From an uncultured Salinimicrobium sp. (lineage in GTDB: Bacteria > Bacteroidota > Bacteroidia > Flavobacteriales > Flavobacteriaceae), in assembly GCA_946887025.1 (NCBI GenBank), contig CAMPJY010000005.1:1-41239 (forward strand): 41,239 nucleotides of DNA. Reading direction: 5' to 3'. The notes under the pieces are model-generated. The model saw nothing but the letters and a program-made list of their open reading frames with translations, did no database searches and had not been told where the DNA came from. The first letter of the stretch is position 1. Each line of letters opens with the position of its first letter. The position numbers and the translations under genes were made by a program. Shown piece by piece: positions 17,869-26,118 of this stretch.

Positions 17869-19209
17869 ATGAAGAAACTCAAATTAAGTTTGCTGTTGTT
17901 GTTCCTTGGAGGAACGATGGTTGGCCAGACCACAGAAGAAGACAAGATGCAGTGGTTCAAAGATGCCAAGCTCGGGATCTTTGTGCACTGGGGATATTAT
18001 TCTGTTAACGGGATCTCCGAATCCTGGTCCATGTACCATAAAAAGATAAGTTACGAGGACTATATGGATCAGGGGAAAGGTTTCACCGCTGAAAATTACG
18101 ATCCTGAGGCCTGGGCTGAACTCTTCAAAAAGAGCGGGGCCAGATATTCGGTGCTTACCACCAAACACCATGATGGGCTGGCTTTATGGGATACAAAGCT
18201 CAGCAAGCTGAATGTTGTTGACAAAACTCCTGCGGGCCGGGACCTGGTGACCCCTTATGTGGAAGCATTGCGGGAAGAAGGTCTGAAGGTGGGGCTGTAT
18301 TTTTCCCTTCCAGACTGGTCGCATCCTGATTACGAGGTGGTTTTCGACAGACCTGATACCAGAAAGAATTACCCTCAGAAGAATCAGAAAACATGGGAGC
18401 CCTGGGACAGGTATATGAAATTCTACAACGGGCAGATCAGCGAACTTCAGGAAAACTTCAATCCGGACCTGTTCTGGTTTGATGGGGACTGGGAGCATAC
18501 TGCTGAGAAGTGGAATTCGGGAATCCTTAAAGAGAATTTACTTGCCTATAATCCCGGCGTGATAGTCAACTCCAGGCTTAACCACCATGGGGATTACAGT
18601 ACTCCGGAGCAGGGGGTGCCTGTAGTTCGTCCTGAGGGCCCATGGGAGTTCTGTATGACTATGAACGATAACTGGGGATATTTCCCGAGTGACACCAATT
18701 ATAAACCTAAATCCCAGATCATCCGCACCTTTGTGGAAGTCATAGGCTCCGGGGGAAATTTGTTGCTAAACGTAGGCCCTAAACCTGATGGTACTATCCC
18801 GGAAGAGCAGGTGGAGCGACTGGAGGCCCTGGGAAGCTGGATAGACAAACATGAATCTGCGGTATTTGGGACTGTTGCCGGTTTGCCTTATGGGCATTTC
18901 TCAGGCCCGAACACCTTGAGCAAAGACAAAACGAAGATATATCTGTTTCTATTCAATAATCCAAAACACTACATTCCTCTAAAAGGAATTCAGAACAAGG
19001 TGACTTCCATAAAGGTATTGGGGACAGGAGAGGAGCTGGAATTTGAACGCAATGGAGGTGCAGCCTGGAATAACATCCCCGGTATCCTCAGGATAGATAT
19101 TCCTTCAGAAAAAAGTCTGGATGAATATGTGACTGTGCTGGAGGTGAGTCTGGAGAATGAACTGGTACTCTACAGAGGCCACGGTCAGGCGGTAGAGTTG
19201 AATTTTTAA
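17869..19209 (+). CDS. GH29 alpha-L-fucosidase
   Basis: Retaining alpha-fucosidase, here likely to remove core or antennary fucose from N-glycans. A signal peptide of about 20 residues (cut near MVGQ) without lipobox sends it to the periplasm. GH29 motifs are clear: KLGIFVHWGYYSV, the TTKHHDGLALWD segment, and WFDGDW with Asp205 as the likely nucleophile. GGNLLLNVGPKPDG marks the end of the barrel, and a C-terminal beta-sandwich spans about 350-446. Length (446) suits the single-barrel plus sandwich form. It lies 2 nt after the GH20 gene and 22 nt before the PNGase-like gene, so the three are probably co-transcribed. Confidence 0.95.
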   Translation: MKKLKLSLLLLFLGGTMVGQTTEEDKMQWFKDAKLGIFVHWGYYSVNGISESWSMYHKKISYEDYMDQGKGFTAENYDPEAWAELFKKSGARYSVLTTKHHDGLALWDTKLSKLNVVDKTPAGRDLVTPYVEALREEGLKVGLYFSLPDWSHPDYEVVFDRPDTRKNYPQKNQKTWEPWDRYMKFYNGQISELQENFNPDLFWFDGDWEHTAEKWNSGILKENLLAYNPGVIVNSRLNHHGDYSTPEQGVPVVRPEGPWEFCMTMNDNWGYFPSDTNYKPKSQIIRTFVEVIGSGGNLLLNVGPKPDGTIPEEQVERLEALGSWIDKHESAVFGTVAGLPYGHFSGPNTLSKDKTKIYLFLFNNPKHYIPLKGIQNKVTSIKVLGTGEELEFERNGGAAWNNIPGILRIDIPSEKSLDEYVTVLEVSLENELVLYRGHGQAVELNF

Positions 19210-19231
19210 GGAGAAAATAAAAAAACCTGGA

Positions 19232-20398
19232 ATGAAAAAAATAGTTTACCTATTTATCCTTCTGTTCTGGTCCGGTATTGAAGCCCAGACCATGGTTAAG
19301 GTCTTCGAAAACCAGCCCGTTAATTTTACAGGGAATCCTGGAGACACCACTGATCTGGTTCGCTTGCAAGATGGGCGAATCCTACTAAAAAAGATTACCG
19401 TGCCTGAGTTTGAGGAGGGGACTGATGTCATGGTGAAAATGACTCTGCGTTCAGCAGGGGACCCATGGGATAAATCGGGCTCTCTTTTTGTGATCACCGA
19501 TCCTGAAAAGATTGATGTCATCGATATCGCGAAAGGTCTGGAGAAGTATCCTGAGGCTGCAGGCATCGAAGGCTATCCGGGAATCGTGAAAACCGAGAAT
19601 TACACCCCTGCCCTGGAGATCCTGCGGTTCATGACCCCTTTCGGGGTTGGCTACTTCAGCAATGAGGAAGTCGGTAAAAAACGCAAATACAATCGTCCGG
19701 TTTACATCCCGAAATGGGAAGACAAGGTCGTTTGGGAAGAAAATGTCTCCCACCTCGCTTCAGAACTCACCGGCGAGATCTACGTCGGCGTATGGATCGA
19801 CACCTGGACTGCTGATGGATATATCATAGATGTTGACCTGGAATATTCGGGAAGACCACTTAAGGAAAAAAAGGTGGTTCCTTTGGTAAACACCATTTAC
19901 TATGCGGGACAAAAACATCCGGACCTGTTTGCCAAAACCGATCTTACCAGCGAATTTGAACTTCCTGAGAATGCCAAAAATGTTAAGCTCCACTACATCA
20001 CCACAGGGCATGGGGGCCATAGTGGCGGCGATGAATTCATTAAGCTGAAAAATACCCTGAAATTCGATAATAAAGAGGTGCTGAACACCATCCCCTGGCG
20101 CGATGACTGTGCTTCCTTCAGGAGATTTAATCCCTCTTCGGGGGTCTGGGTGAAACAGGATTCGGGCTACGCCTATAATAACGGAAAAAAGGAACTTATG
20201 CTTTTGAAGGAACGCATAGCCTCCTCCGATCTTTCCCGATCCAACTGGTGCCCCGGTTCAAAGGTTTCTCCCATAGAGATCGAGCTGGGAGACCTGGAAA
20301 AAGGCAAGCATGCACTGGAGATTTCCATTGATGGTACCCCAATAGAGGGAGATAAACTGAACCACTGGCTGGTTTCTGCTTATTTGACTTATGAATAG
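19232..20398 (+). CDS. PNGase F-like peptide-N-glycosidase
   Basis: Hydrolyses the GlcNAc-Asn amide, freeing whole N-glycans from glycoproteins or glycopeptides and turning Asn into Asp. The 388-residue protein has a type I signal peptide (about 1-19, cut after EAQ) and no lipobox or type IX C-terminal domain, so it is probably periplasmic. Two eight-stranded domains (PNGase_F N and C) are recognisable: GDPWDKSG and MTPFGVGYF in the first, TGHGGHSGGDEF and SNWCPGS in the second. Against Elizabethkingia PNGase F, Asp60 corresponds to Asp80 and Glu206 to Glu268. The Glu118 position is Asp190 (IDTW instead of TETW), a conservative change in a residue important for activity. It directly follows the fucosidase. 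Confidence 0.92.
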   Translation: MKKIVYLFILLFWSGIEAQTMVKVFENQPVNFTGNPGDTTDLVRLQDGRILLKKITVPEFEEGTDVMVKMTLRSAGDPWDKSGSLFVITDPEKIDVIDIAKGLEKYPEAAGIEGYPGIVKTENYTPALEILRFMTPFGVGYFSNEEVGKKRKYNRPVYIPKWEDKVVWEENVSHLASELTGEIYVGVWIDTWTADGYIIDVDLEYSGRPLKEKKVVPLVNTIYYAGQKHPDLFAKTDLTSEFELPENAKNVKLHYITTGHGGHSGGDEFIKLKNTLKFDNKEVLNTIPWRDDCASFRRFNPSSGVWVKQDSGYAYNNGKKELMLLKERIASSDLSRSNWCPGSKVSPIEIELGDLEKGKHALEISIDGTPIEGDKLNHWLVSAYLTYE

Positions 20399-20404
20399 GA
20401 CGGA

Positions 20405-20517
20405 AGTCCGAAGTCGGAAGACCGAAGGACGAAGATAATATCTGCGTCAATCTGCGAAGCTATCCGCGTTAATCTGCGGGAAAACTTTATAAGAGACCCG
20501 GAAGTCAAAGACCGAAG
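20405..20517. repeat. Intergenic repeat: AGTCCGAAG/GACCGAAG modules with ATCTGCG units
   Basis: The gap between the PNGase and second GH92 genes holds AGTCCGAAG (20405-20413), GACCGAAG (20420-20427) and again near 20510. Three ATCTGCG units lie at 20440, 20450 and 20472. The same two modules, with CGCAGAT in the opposite orientation, build the gap at 31167-31295. This looks like a dispersed intergenic repeat inserted within the PUL rather than a promoter. Confidence 0.6.
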
Positions 20518-20542
20518 TAATTATATTTAAACCCCTGTCGTG

Positions 20543-22774
20543 ATGAAAAAAGAACTTCTTCCCATATTCTTCCTGCTGCTTGGTATTTGCAATGCGCAGG
20601 AACCTGTTGAGTACGTCAACCCTTTCATTGGAACCTCCAATTACGGGGCCACTCATCCCGGAGCGATTGCACCAAGAGGAATGGCAAGTGTTTCTCCTTT
20701 TAATGTAGCAGGGAAGATCAGATTAAATCCTCTGGAGAAGGACAGCCAGTGGCTCTCCAATCCCTATGTTCATGAGAACAAATTCCTCACAGGATTCACT
20801 CACGTCAATCTCAGCGGAGTGGGTTGCCCTGATTTAGGGGTTATTATCAGTATGCCTACTACGGGGGAGTTAAAGACCAATCATCTGGATTACGGAACGA
20901 CCTATTCCAATGAGACTGCGAAGGCTGGTTATTATGCCGCAGAGCTCGACAAATACGACATAAAAGCAGAAATGACTGCCTCTACCAGAGTTGGGGTAAG
21001 CAGATATTCCTTCCCTGAAGGCAGATCTAATATCCTGCTAAATCTGGGACTTGGCCTGACCAATGAGCAGGGAGCAATGCTGAAGATCGTTTCCCCGACT
21101 GAGATTGAAGGGATGCGCACGGTAGGCTCCTTCTGCTATAACAATTCTGAAGCTGCTTATCCCGTCTATTTTGTCGCCAGATTTTCAGAGCCTGCTGAGG
21201 AATTCGGGGCCTGGGAAACACCGGCAACTTATGAAGGCGTGGAGGCCCAGTGGATGGGGTACAACGGGAAGACTCGAATCAAGGAAAACTTCACCAGGGA
21301 AGTGATAGGGGATAGCATTGGAGCCTATTTCACCTATAACTTCGACCAGCCTTCACAGGTGGAGGTAAAGGTGGGGGTTTCTTATGTAAGCATTGAGAAC
21401 GCACGGGAAAACCTCGAGAAGGAGGTGGGAGACAAAACTTTTGAATTAGTATATTCAGAAACCAGGGCTGCCTGGAACAACAAGCTTTCGGTGGTGGAAG
21501 TGGAAGGAGGCTCCCGGGATGACAGGACTATCTTTTATACGGCCTTGTACCACACCCAGATACATCCTAATATACTTAACGATGTCAACGGAGAATATCC
21601 TGAAATTTCAACGGGGAAAATCGGGAAGACTGATGGAACCCGCTATACAGTTTTTTCCCTTTGGGACACCTACAGGAATTATCACCAGCTGATGAGCCTG
21701 CTGTATCCCGAGGAACAGCTTCAGATGGTGAAAACCATGCTCGACATGTATGACGAGAACGGCTGGCTGCCCAAATGGGAGCTGAATTCCACTGAAACCT
21801 TTACTATGGTGGGCGATCCTGCTTCGGTGGTAATAGCCGACACCTATTTGCGAGGCCTTAGGGATTTTGATGTGGAGAAAGCTTACGAAGCCATATATAA
21901 AAGCGCGACAGTGACAGAGGATAATCCTCTCAGGCCCGGCCTGAAGGAGTATCTTGAGAAAGGTTATTTAAGCGTGGAGAGCGGGATCTCAGGTCCTGTG
22001 TCCACCACCCAGGAATACAATATTTCAGATTTTGCCCTTGCCCAGCTCGCAAAGGAATTGGGGAAGAAGGAAGATTACAGGAAGTTCTCTAAAAGGTCCC
22101 TTTCCTATAAAAATCTCTTTGACGACGAAACTTCCCTGCTCCGCCCAAAGCACCTGGACGGGGAGTGGTATGCGCCCTTTGATCCTGAGGCCGGCGCCAA
22201 TTTTGAAGCCAATGTAGGGTATATAGAAGGGAACGCCTGGAATTATGTTTTTATGGTGCCTCACGATATAAAGGGTATGATAAAGCTTATGGGTGGGAAG
22301 AAGGATTTCGTCTCCCGGTTGGATTTTATTTTTGAGGAAGGACATTACGACATGGCAAATGAACCTGATTTCGGCTATCCTTATCTGTATACCTTTGCGA
22401 AAGGATATGAGGAGAAGACTCAGCAAAAGATCGAGGAGCTTATTGCTGAATATTATACGAATTCGCCCGATGGACTTCCGGGAAATGACGATACAGGAAC
22501 CATGAGCGCCTGGCTGGTGTTTTCCATGATGGGCATCTACCCAAGTGTTCCTGCCCAGCCGATTTTCACTTTTACCTCCCCCTCATTTGAAAAAATAAGC
22601 ATCCACCTGAATGAAGATTATTATGATAATGAAATCTTAACGATCACTTCTGATGTATCAGAGGAAAATAATCTTATTGAATCTATCAAAGTTAGAGGAA
22701 GCCAGTATGACAGCTACTTCATTAATCATTCAGATCTGGTAAAAGCGGAAAAAATCTCCTTCGACCTAAAGTAA
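20543..22774 (+). CDS. GH92 alpha-mannosidase, second copy with a different specificity motif
   Basis: A second calcium-dependent alpha-mannosidase (743 residues from ATG 20543; a GTG directly before it is less likely). The signal peptide (about 1-19, ending CNAQ) has no good lipobox at its cleavage site. It keeps the GH92 opening VNPFIGTSNYGATHPGA, Glu562 in IEGNAWNY, and GNDDTGTMSAW with Asp649/Asp650. Where the first GH92 has HGNEPSHH, this protein has MANEPDFGYPYLY (604-616). The +1 subsite therefore differs, and the two probably attack different linkages, for instance alpha-1,3 or alpha-1,6 arms after alpha-1,2 trimming. The linkage is inference. A T-rich hairpin follows the gene. Confidence 0.94.
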   Translation: MKKELLPIFFLLLGICNAQEPVEYVNPFIGTSNYGATHPGAIAPRGMASVSPFNVAGKIRLNPLEKDSQWLSNPYVHENKFLTGFTHVNLSGVGCPDLGVIISMPTTGELKTNHLDYGTTYSNETAKAGYYAAELDKYDIKAEMTASTRVGVSRYSFPEGRSNILLNLGLGLTNEQGAMLKIVSPTEIEGMRTVGSFCYNNSEAAYPVYFVARFSEPAEEFGAWETPATYEGVEAQWMGYNGKTRIKENFTREVIGDSIGAYFTYNFDQPSQVEVKVGVSYVSIENARENLEKEVGDKTFELVYSETRAAWNNKLSVVEVEGGSRDDRTIFYTALYHTQIHPNILNDVNGEYPEISTGKIGKTDGTRYTVFSLWDTYRNYHQLMSLLYPEEQLQMVKTMLDMYDENGWLPKWELNSTETFTMVGDPASVVIADTYLRGLRDFDVEKAYEAIYKSATVTEDNPLRPGLKEYLEKGYLSVESGISGPVSTTQEYNISDFALAQLAKELGKKEDYRKFSKRSLSYKNLFDDETSLLRPKHLDGEWYAPFDPEAGANFEANVGYIEGNAWNYVFMVPHDIKGMIKLMGGKKDFVSRLDFIFEEGHYDMANEPDFGYPYLYTFAKGYEEKTQQKIEELIAEYYTNSPDGLPGNDDTGTMSAWLVFSMMGIYPSVPAQPIFTFTSPSFEKISIHLNEDYYDNEILTITSDVSEENNLIESIKVRGSQYDSYFINHSDLVKAEKISFDLK

Positions 22775-22789
22775 TAAGACCCAGTGGTT

Positions 22790-22824
22790 AAGAAAATGAT
22801 ATGTTAATACTATATCGTTTTCTT
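22790..22824 (+). terminator. AT-rich hairpin between GH92 and susC
   Basis: AAGAAAATGATAT (22790-22802) and ATATCGTTTTCTT (22812-22824) form a 13-bp stem with one G-T wobble and a 9-nt loop. The 3' arm is itself T-rich, with T-rich sequence beyond. It could end the enzyme transcript or attenuate read-through into susC. Confidence 0.5.
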
Positions 22825-22859
22825 TAGATTTACGCTGTTCAGCTATTGAGAGATGTCAT

Positions 22860-22929
22860 TTGTCGACAATATTAATTTTAGAATAGGGGAATTATTTATT
22901 TCGTAGGGTATTATAACGGGTCTCGACCC
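22860..22929. promoter_or_regulatory. Two short dyads in the susC leader
   Basis: TTGTCGACAA (22860-22869) is a perfect 10-bp palindrome. GGGTC-TC-GACCC (22918-22929) is a second dyad 30 bp before the susC ATG. The 185-bp gap has no exact TAnnTTTG. Separate control of susCD is plausible, but these sites are supported only by symmetry. Confidence 0.25.
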
Positions 22930-22959
22930 ATTTTCAAACAAACCAAAAATGAAAATAGA

Positions 22960-25900
22960 ATGAACAAACGATTATTTTTCTTGTTTGCTTCTGTCTTTTT
23001 ATGTTTCAGCCAGGCACTTCTGGCGCAGGAACTAACGGTGACAGGTACCATTACCTCTGCCGCTGACGGAATGCCTCTTCCCGGGGCGAGTATTATGGAA
23101 AAAGGGACGGATAACGGAGCCGCCACTGATTTCGACGGGAATTTTTCCATTACAGTGCCTCAGGATGCTGTACTGCAGATCTCAATGATAGGTTTCGTTA
23201 CCAGGGAAGTTCCTGTGGGCAATGAATCAGTCATTAATGTACAGCTTGAACCCGATACCGAAGCTCTTGACGAGGTGGTGGTGACGGCTTTAGGTATTAA
23301 AAGGGAAAAGAAATCCCTTGGTTATGCCATTCAGGAAGTAGGAGGTGAAGCCCTTGCAGAAGCAAGGGAAACCAACCTCGCCAATGCCTTCACAGGAAAA
23401 GTGGCAGGTTTGCAGGTAGTCAGGGGAAGTAATGGTCCTGCAGGTTCTTCGAAGATCGTGCTTCGTGGGAACAACTCCCTCACCGGAGATAACCAACCAC
23501 TGATTGTTGTGGACGGGGTGCCAATGGATAACTTCACCGGGGCCACCAACAATGACTTCTGGCTTCCCTCCGCTGACAGAGGGAATGGACTTGGGGATAT
23601 CAACCCCGAGAACATCGCCAGCATTTCTGTGTTAAAGGGAGCTTCCGCAGCTGCGCTTTACGGCTCCCGTGCAGGGAATGGGGTGATCCTCATTACCACC
23701 AAATCCGGTAAGGAACGTCCGGGACTTGGGATTACCCTTTCCAGCACACTTGGATTTGAGACCATCTTTATGGCTCCTGATACTCAGGATGTTTTTGGTC
23801 AGGGTGCTGATGGCATCTATAATCCGGAATCCACATTCAGCTGGGGTCCCAGAATTGAAGGGCAGACTGTAGAGAACTGGGAAGGGGAGCAGGTAGAACT
23901 ACAGGCTTACGACAACCTTGATAATTATTTCGATACCGGTGTCAATTCCCAGCACACCTTATCATTTCAGCAGCAATTCGAAAAAACCTCTATTTATTCA
24001 TCTGTTACCTATCTTGACGACCAAAGTCAGATCCCGGGAGCGACTCTGGAAAGATCCAACTTCCTTACCAGGGCTATTTCTAATTTCGGAAAAGAAGACA
24101 GATGGACTACCGATGTAAAGGTGCAGTATATCAATGCCACTGCTGAAAACCGTCCAATTAATGGGGTGAACAGTTCCAATGCCTTCGCTACCATGTACAT
24201 GCTTCCAAGGTCTGTGGATGTAAGGGATTTCAGTGCAGCGGTCAACGAAGAGGGGAACCATTTCTGGTATATCCCTGCCAGCAATGCCCTGAACCCATAC
24301 TGGCTTGCCCGTTTCAACAAAAACGAAGATACCCGTAACCGTTTCCTTTTGAGCGGTTCCGTGAACTATCAGTTCAATGACTGGTTATCCGCTGAAGTAC
24401 GTGGAGGATCAGATCAGTACACCACTGAAACTGAATCCAGAACCTACGGAGGAAGCCCTCTGACAGCAACCGGAAGATACTCTTTAGGGAAAGACACGTT
24501 TATGGAGAATAACCTGAGCGCCCTTATAACTGCAAGTAAGGACGATGTGTTCGGAAACTTCGGACTAGCCGCCAACCTTGGAGGAAACCTGATGCACCAG
24601 AAATCCAGCAGCCTGGGTGCAAATGCAGGAGAGCTTGAGGTTCCTAACCTGTTTTCCATAAACAACGGAGTAGGAAACCCCAGTGTTTTTGAAGGTTCTT
24701 CCGAAAGAAAGATCAACTCCATTTATGGTACCTTCCAGTTGAACTACGGAGGCTACTGGTTCCTTGATGTTACCGGCCGAAATGACTGGTCATCTACCCT
24801 TAGCGAGGAGAACAGGTCTTTCTTCTATCCTTCTGTGAGCACCTCTCTGGTGGTTACCGATCTTATTAGATCCACCGGAGGAGATTTTCCGGAGTGGATC
24901 ACCTACGGGAAACTGAGAGCTTCATATGCGGAAGTTGGAAATGACCTTAGCCCATACCAGCTCTACAATACCTTCACCATAGGAAAAGATCCTAACGGAA
25001 ACACTACCGCCGGAAGGAACAGTATTCTTTACAATCCTGATGTAAGAAGTGAGCTTATTAAATCATATGAAGCAGGTTTCGATGCCCGTTTCTTCAACAA
25101 CAGGCTGGGAATCGATTTCTCCTGGTACAAATCCAATGCTACCCGTCAGCTGATCAATATCCCTCTGAACCCAATGAGTGGATATACCGCGATGAAAGTG
25201 AACGCGGGGGACATCGAGAACCAGGGGGTTGAGCTTATGCTAAATGCCCGTCTCTTTGAGAACCTGGAGGATCCGGAAGGATTCACCTGGGACATGAATC
25301 TTAACTATTCCCATAACGAAAATACAGTAAATGAACTTACCGATGAGATAGACACCTATTCTCTGGGAGGCTTTGACAACGTCAGTATTCTTGCTGTTGC
25401 AGGGCAGCCTTACGGGGAGATCTGGGGAACAAAGTTCCGCAGGGTGGAAGATGAATCCAGCCCATTTTTCGGGGAGCTTATACTTGATGCCAATGGATTG
25501 CCTTTGGGAACCAACGAGCAGTTCAGGTTAGGAAATCAGCAGCCAGACGCCATGATTGGCTGGAGCAACAACTTCAGCTGGAAGAGGTTCTCCTTCGGCT
25601 TCCTTATCGATGCGCGAATTGGGGGAGAAATTTACTCAGGAACCAATGTTTTCATGCAGCGTGCCGGAACAGCAGCAGTGACTGTGGTTGACGGAGGAAG
25701 GGAAGATTTCGTTGTTGAAGGTGTTATCGATGTGACTCCTGAAGGAGCTACCACCCCGGTATACGAGCAAAACACCAATTCCGTAACACATCAGAGTTAC
25801 TGGAGCGCCATCGGAGTTGGTAACCTTGGGATCACCGAAGCCAATATTTACGATGCTACAAACGTTAGGTTGAGAAATATCAATTTGAACTACAGCCTGC

Positions 25901-26100
25901 CAACCAGCTGGATTGACGATCTTGCGCTTCAGAGAGCCGAGGTAGGTTTTTCAATGAACAATGTCTGGATGATTGACAGCAATCTTAACGGGATTGATCC
26001 GGAATCTGTTTTCGCTACCGGTACCAATGCAGTAGGTTTTGAAAATGGATCCTCTCCGACTTCTCGTACGTACTTCTTCAATGTTTCATTGAGTTTCTAA
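22960..26100 (+). CDS. SusC/RagA-family TonB-dependent outer-membrane transporter
   Basis: Outer-membrane channel that imports glycans or glycopeptides with its SusD partner. The 1046-residue protein has a signal peptide (1-22, ALLAQ) and a carboxypeptidase-regulatory-like domain (about 27-90, with VTGTITSAADGMPLPGA). The TonB-box-like DEVVVTALGI follows near residue 103. The plug domain (about 115-240) contains VLRGNNSL and VLKGASAAALYGSRAGNGVILITTK, split across adjacent strands, and the rest is a 22-strand barrel ending in the usual aromatic residue (SLSF). susD follows after 18 nt. The pair lies at the 3' end of the PUL, after most enzymes, which is less common than a susCD-first order. 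Confidence 0.96.
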   Translation: MNKRLFFLFASVFLCFSQALLAQELTVTGTITSAADGMPLPGASIMEKGTDNGAATDFDGNFSITVPQDAVLQISMIGFVTREVPVGNESVINVQLEPDTEALDEVVVTALGIKREKKSLGYAIQEVGGEALAEARETNLANAFTGKVAGLQVVRGSNGPAGSSKIVLRGNNSLTGDNQPLIVVDGVPMDNFTGATNNDFWLPSADRGNGLGDINPENIASISVLKGASAAALYGSRAGNGVILITTKSGKERPGLGITLSSTLGFETIFMAPDTQDVFGQGADGIYNPESTFSWGPRIEGQTVENWEGEQVELQAYDNLDNYFDTGVNSQHTLSFQQQFEKTSIYSSVTYLDDQSQIPGATLERSNFLTRAISNFGKEDRWTTDVKVQYINATAENRPINGVNSSNAFATMYMLPRSVDVRDFSAAVNEEGNHFWYIPASNALNPYWLARFNKNEDTRNRFLLSGSVNYQFNDWLSAEVRGGSDQYTTETESRTYGGSPLTATGRYSLGKDTFMENNLSALITASKDDVFGNFGLAANLGGNLMHQKSSSLGANAGELEVPNLFSINNGVGNPSVFEGSSERKINSIYGTFQLNYGGYWFLDVTGRNDWSSTLSEENRSFFYPSVSTSLVVTDLIRSTGGDFPEWITYGKLRASYAEVGNDLSPYQLYNTFTIGKDPNGNTTAGRNSILYNPDVRSELIKSYEAGFDARFFNNRLGIDFSWYKSNATRQLINIPLNPMSGYTAMKVNAGDIENQGVELMLNARLFENLEDPEGFTWDMNLNYSHNENTVNELTDEIDTYSLGGFDNVSILAVAGQPYGEIWGTKFRRVEDESSPFFGELILDANGLPLGTNEQFRLGNQQPDAMIGWSNNFSWKRFSFGFLIDARIGGEIYSGTNVFMQRAGTAAVTVVDGGREDFVVEGVIDVTPEGATTPVYEQNTNSVTHQSYWSAIGVGNLGITEANIYDATNVRLRNINLNYSLPTSWIDDLALQRAEVGFSMNNVWMIDSNLNGIDPESVFATGTNAVGFENGSSPTSRTYFFNVSLSF

Positions 26101-26118
26101 AAATAAACAGTACTTAAA

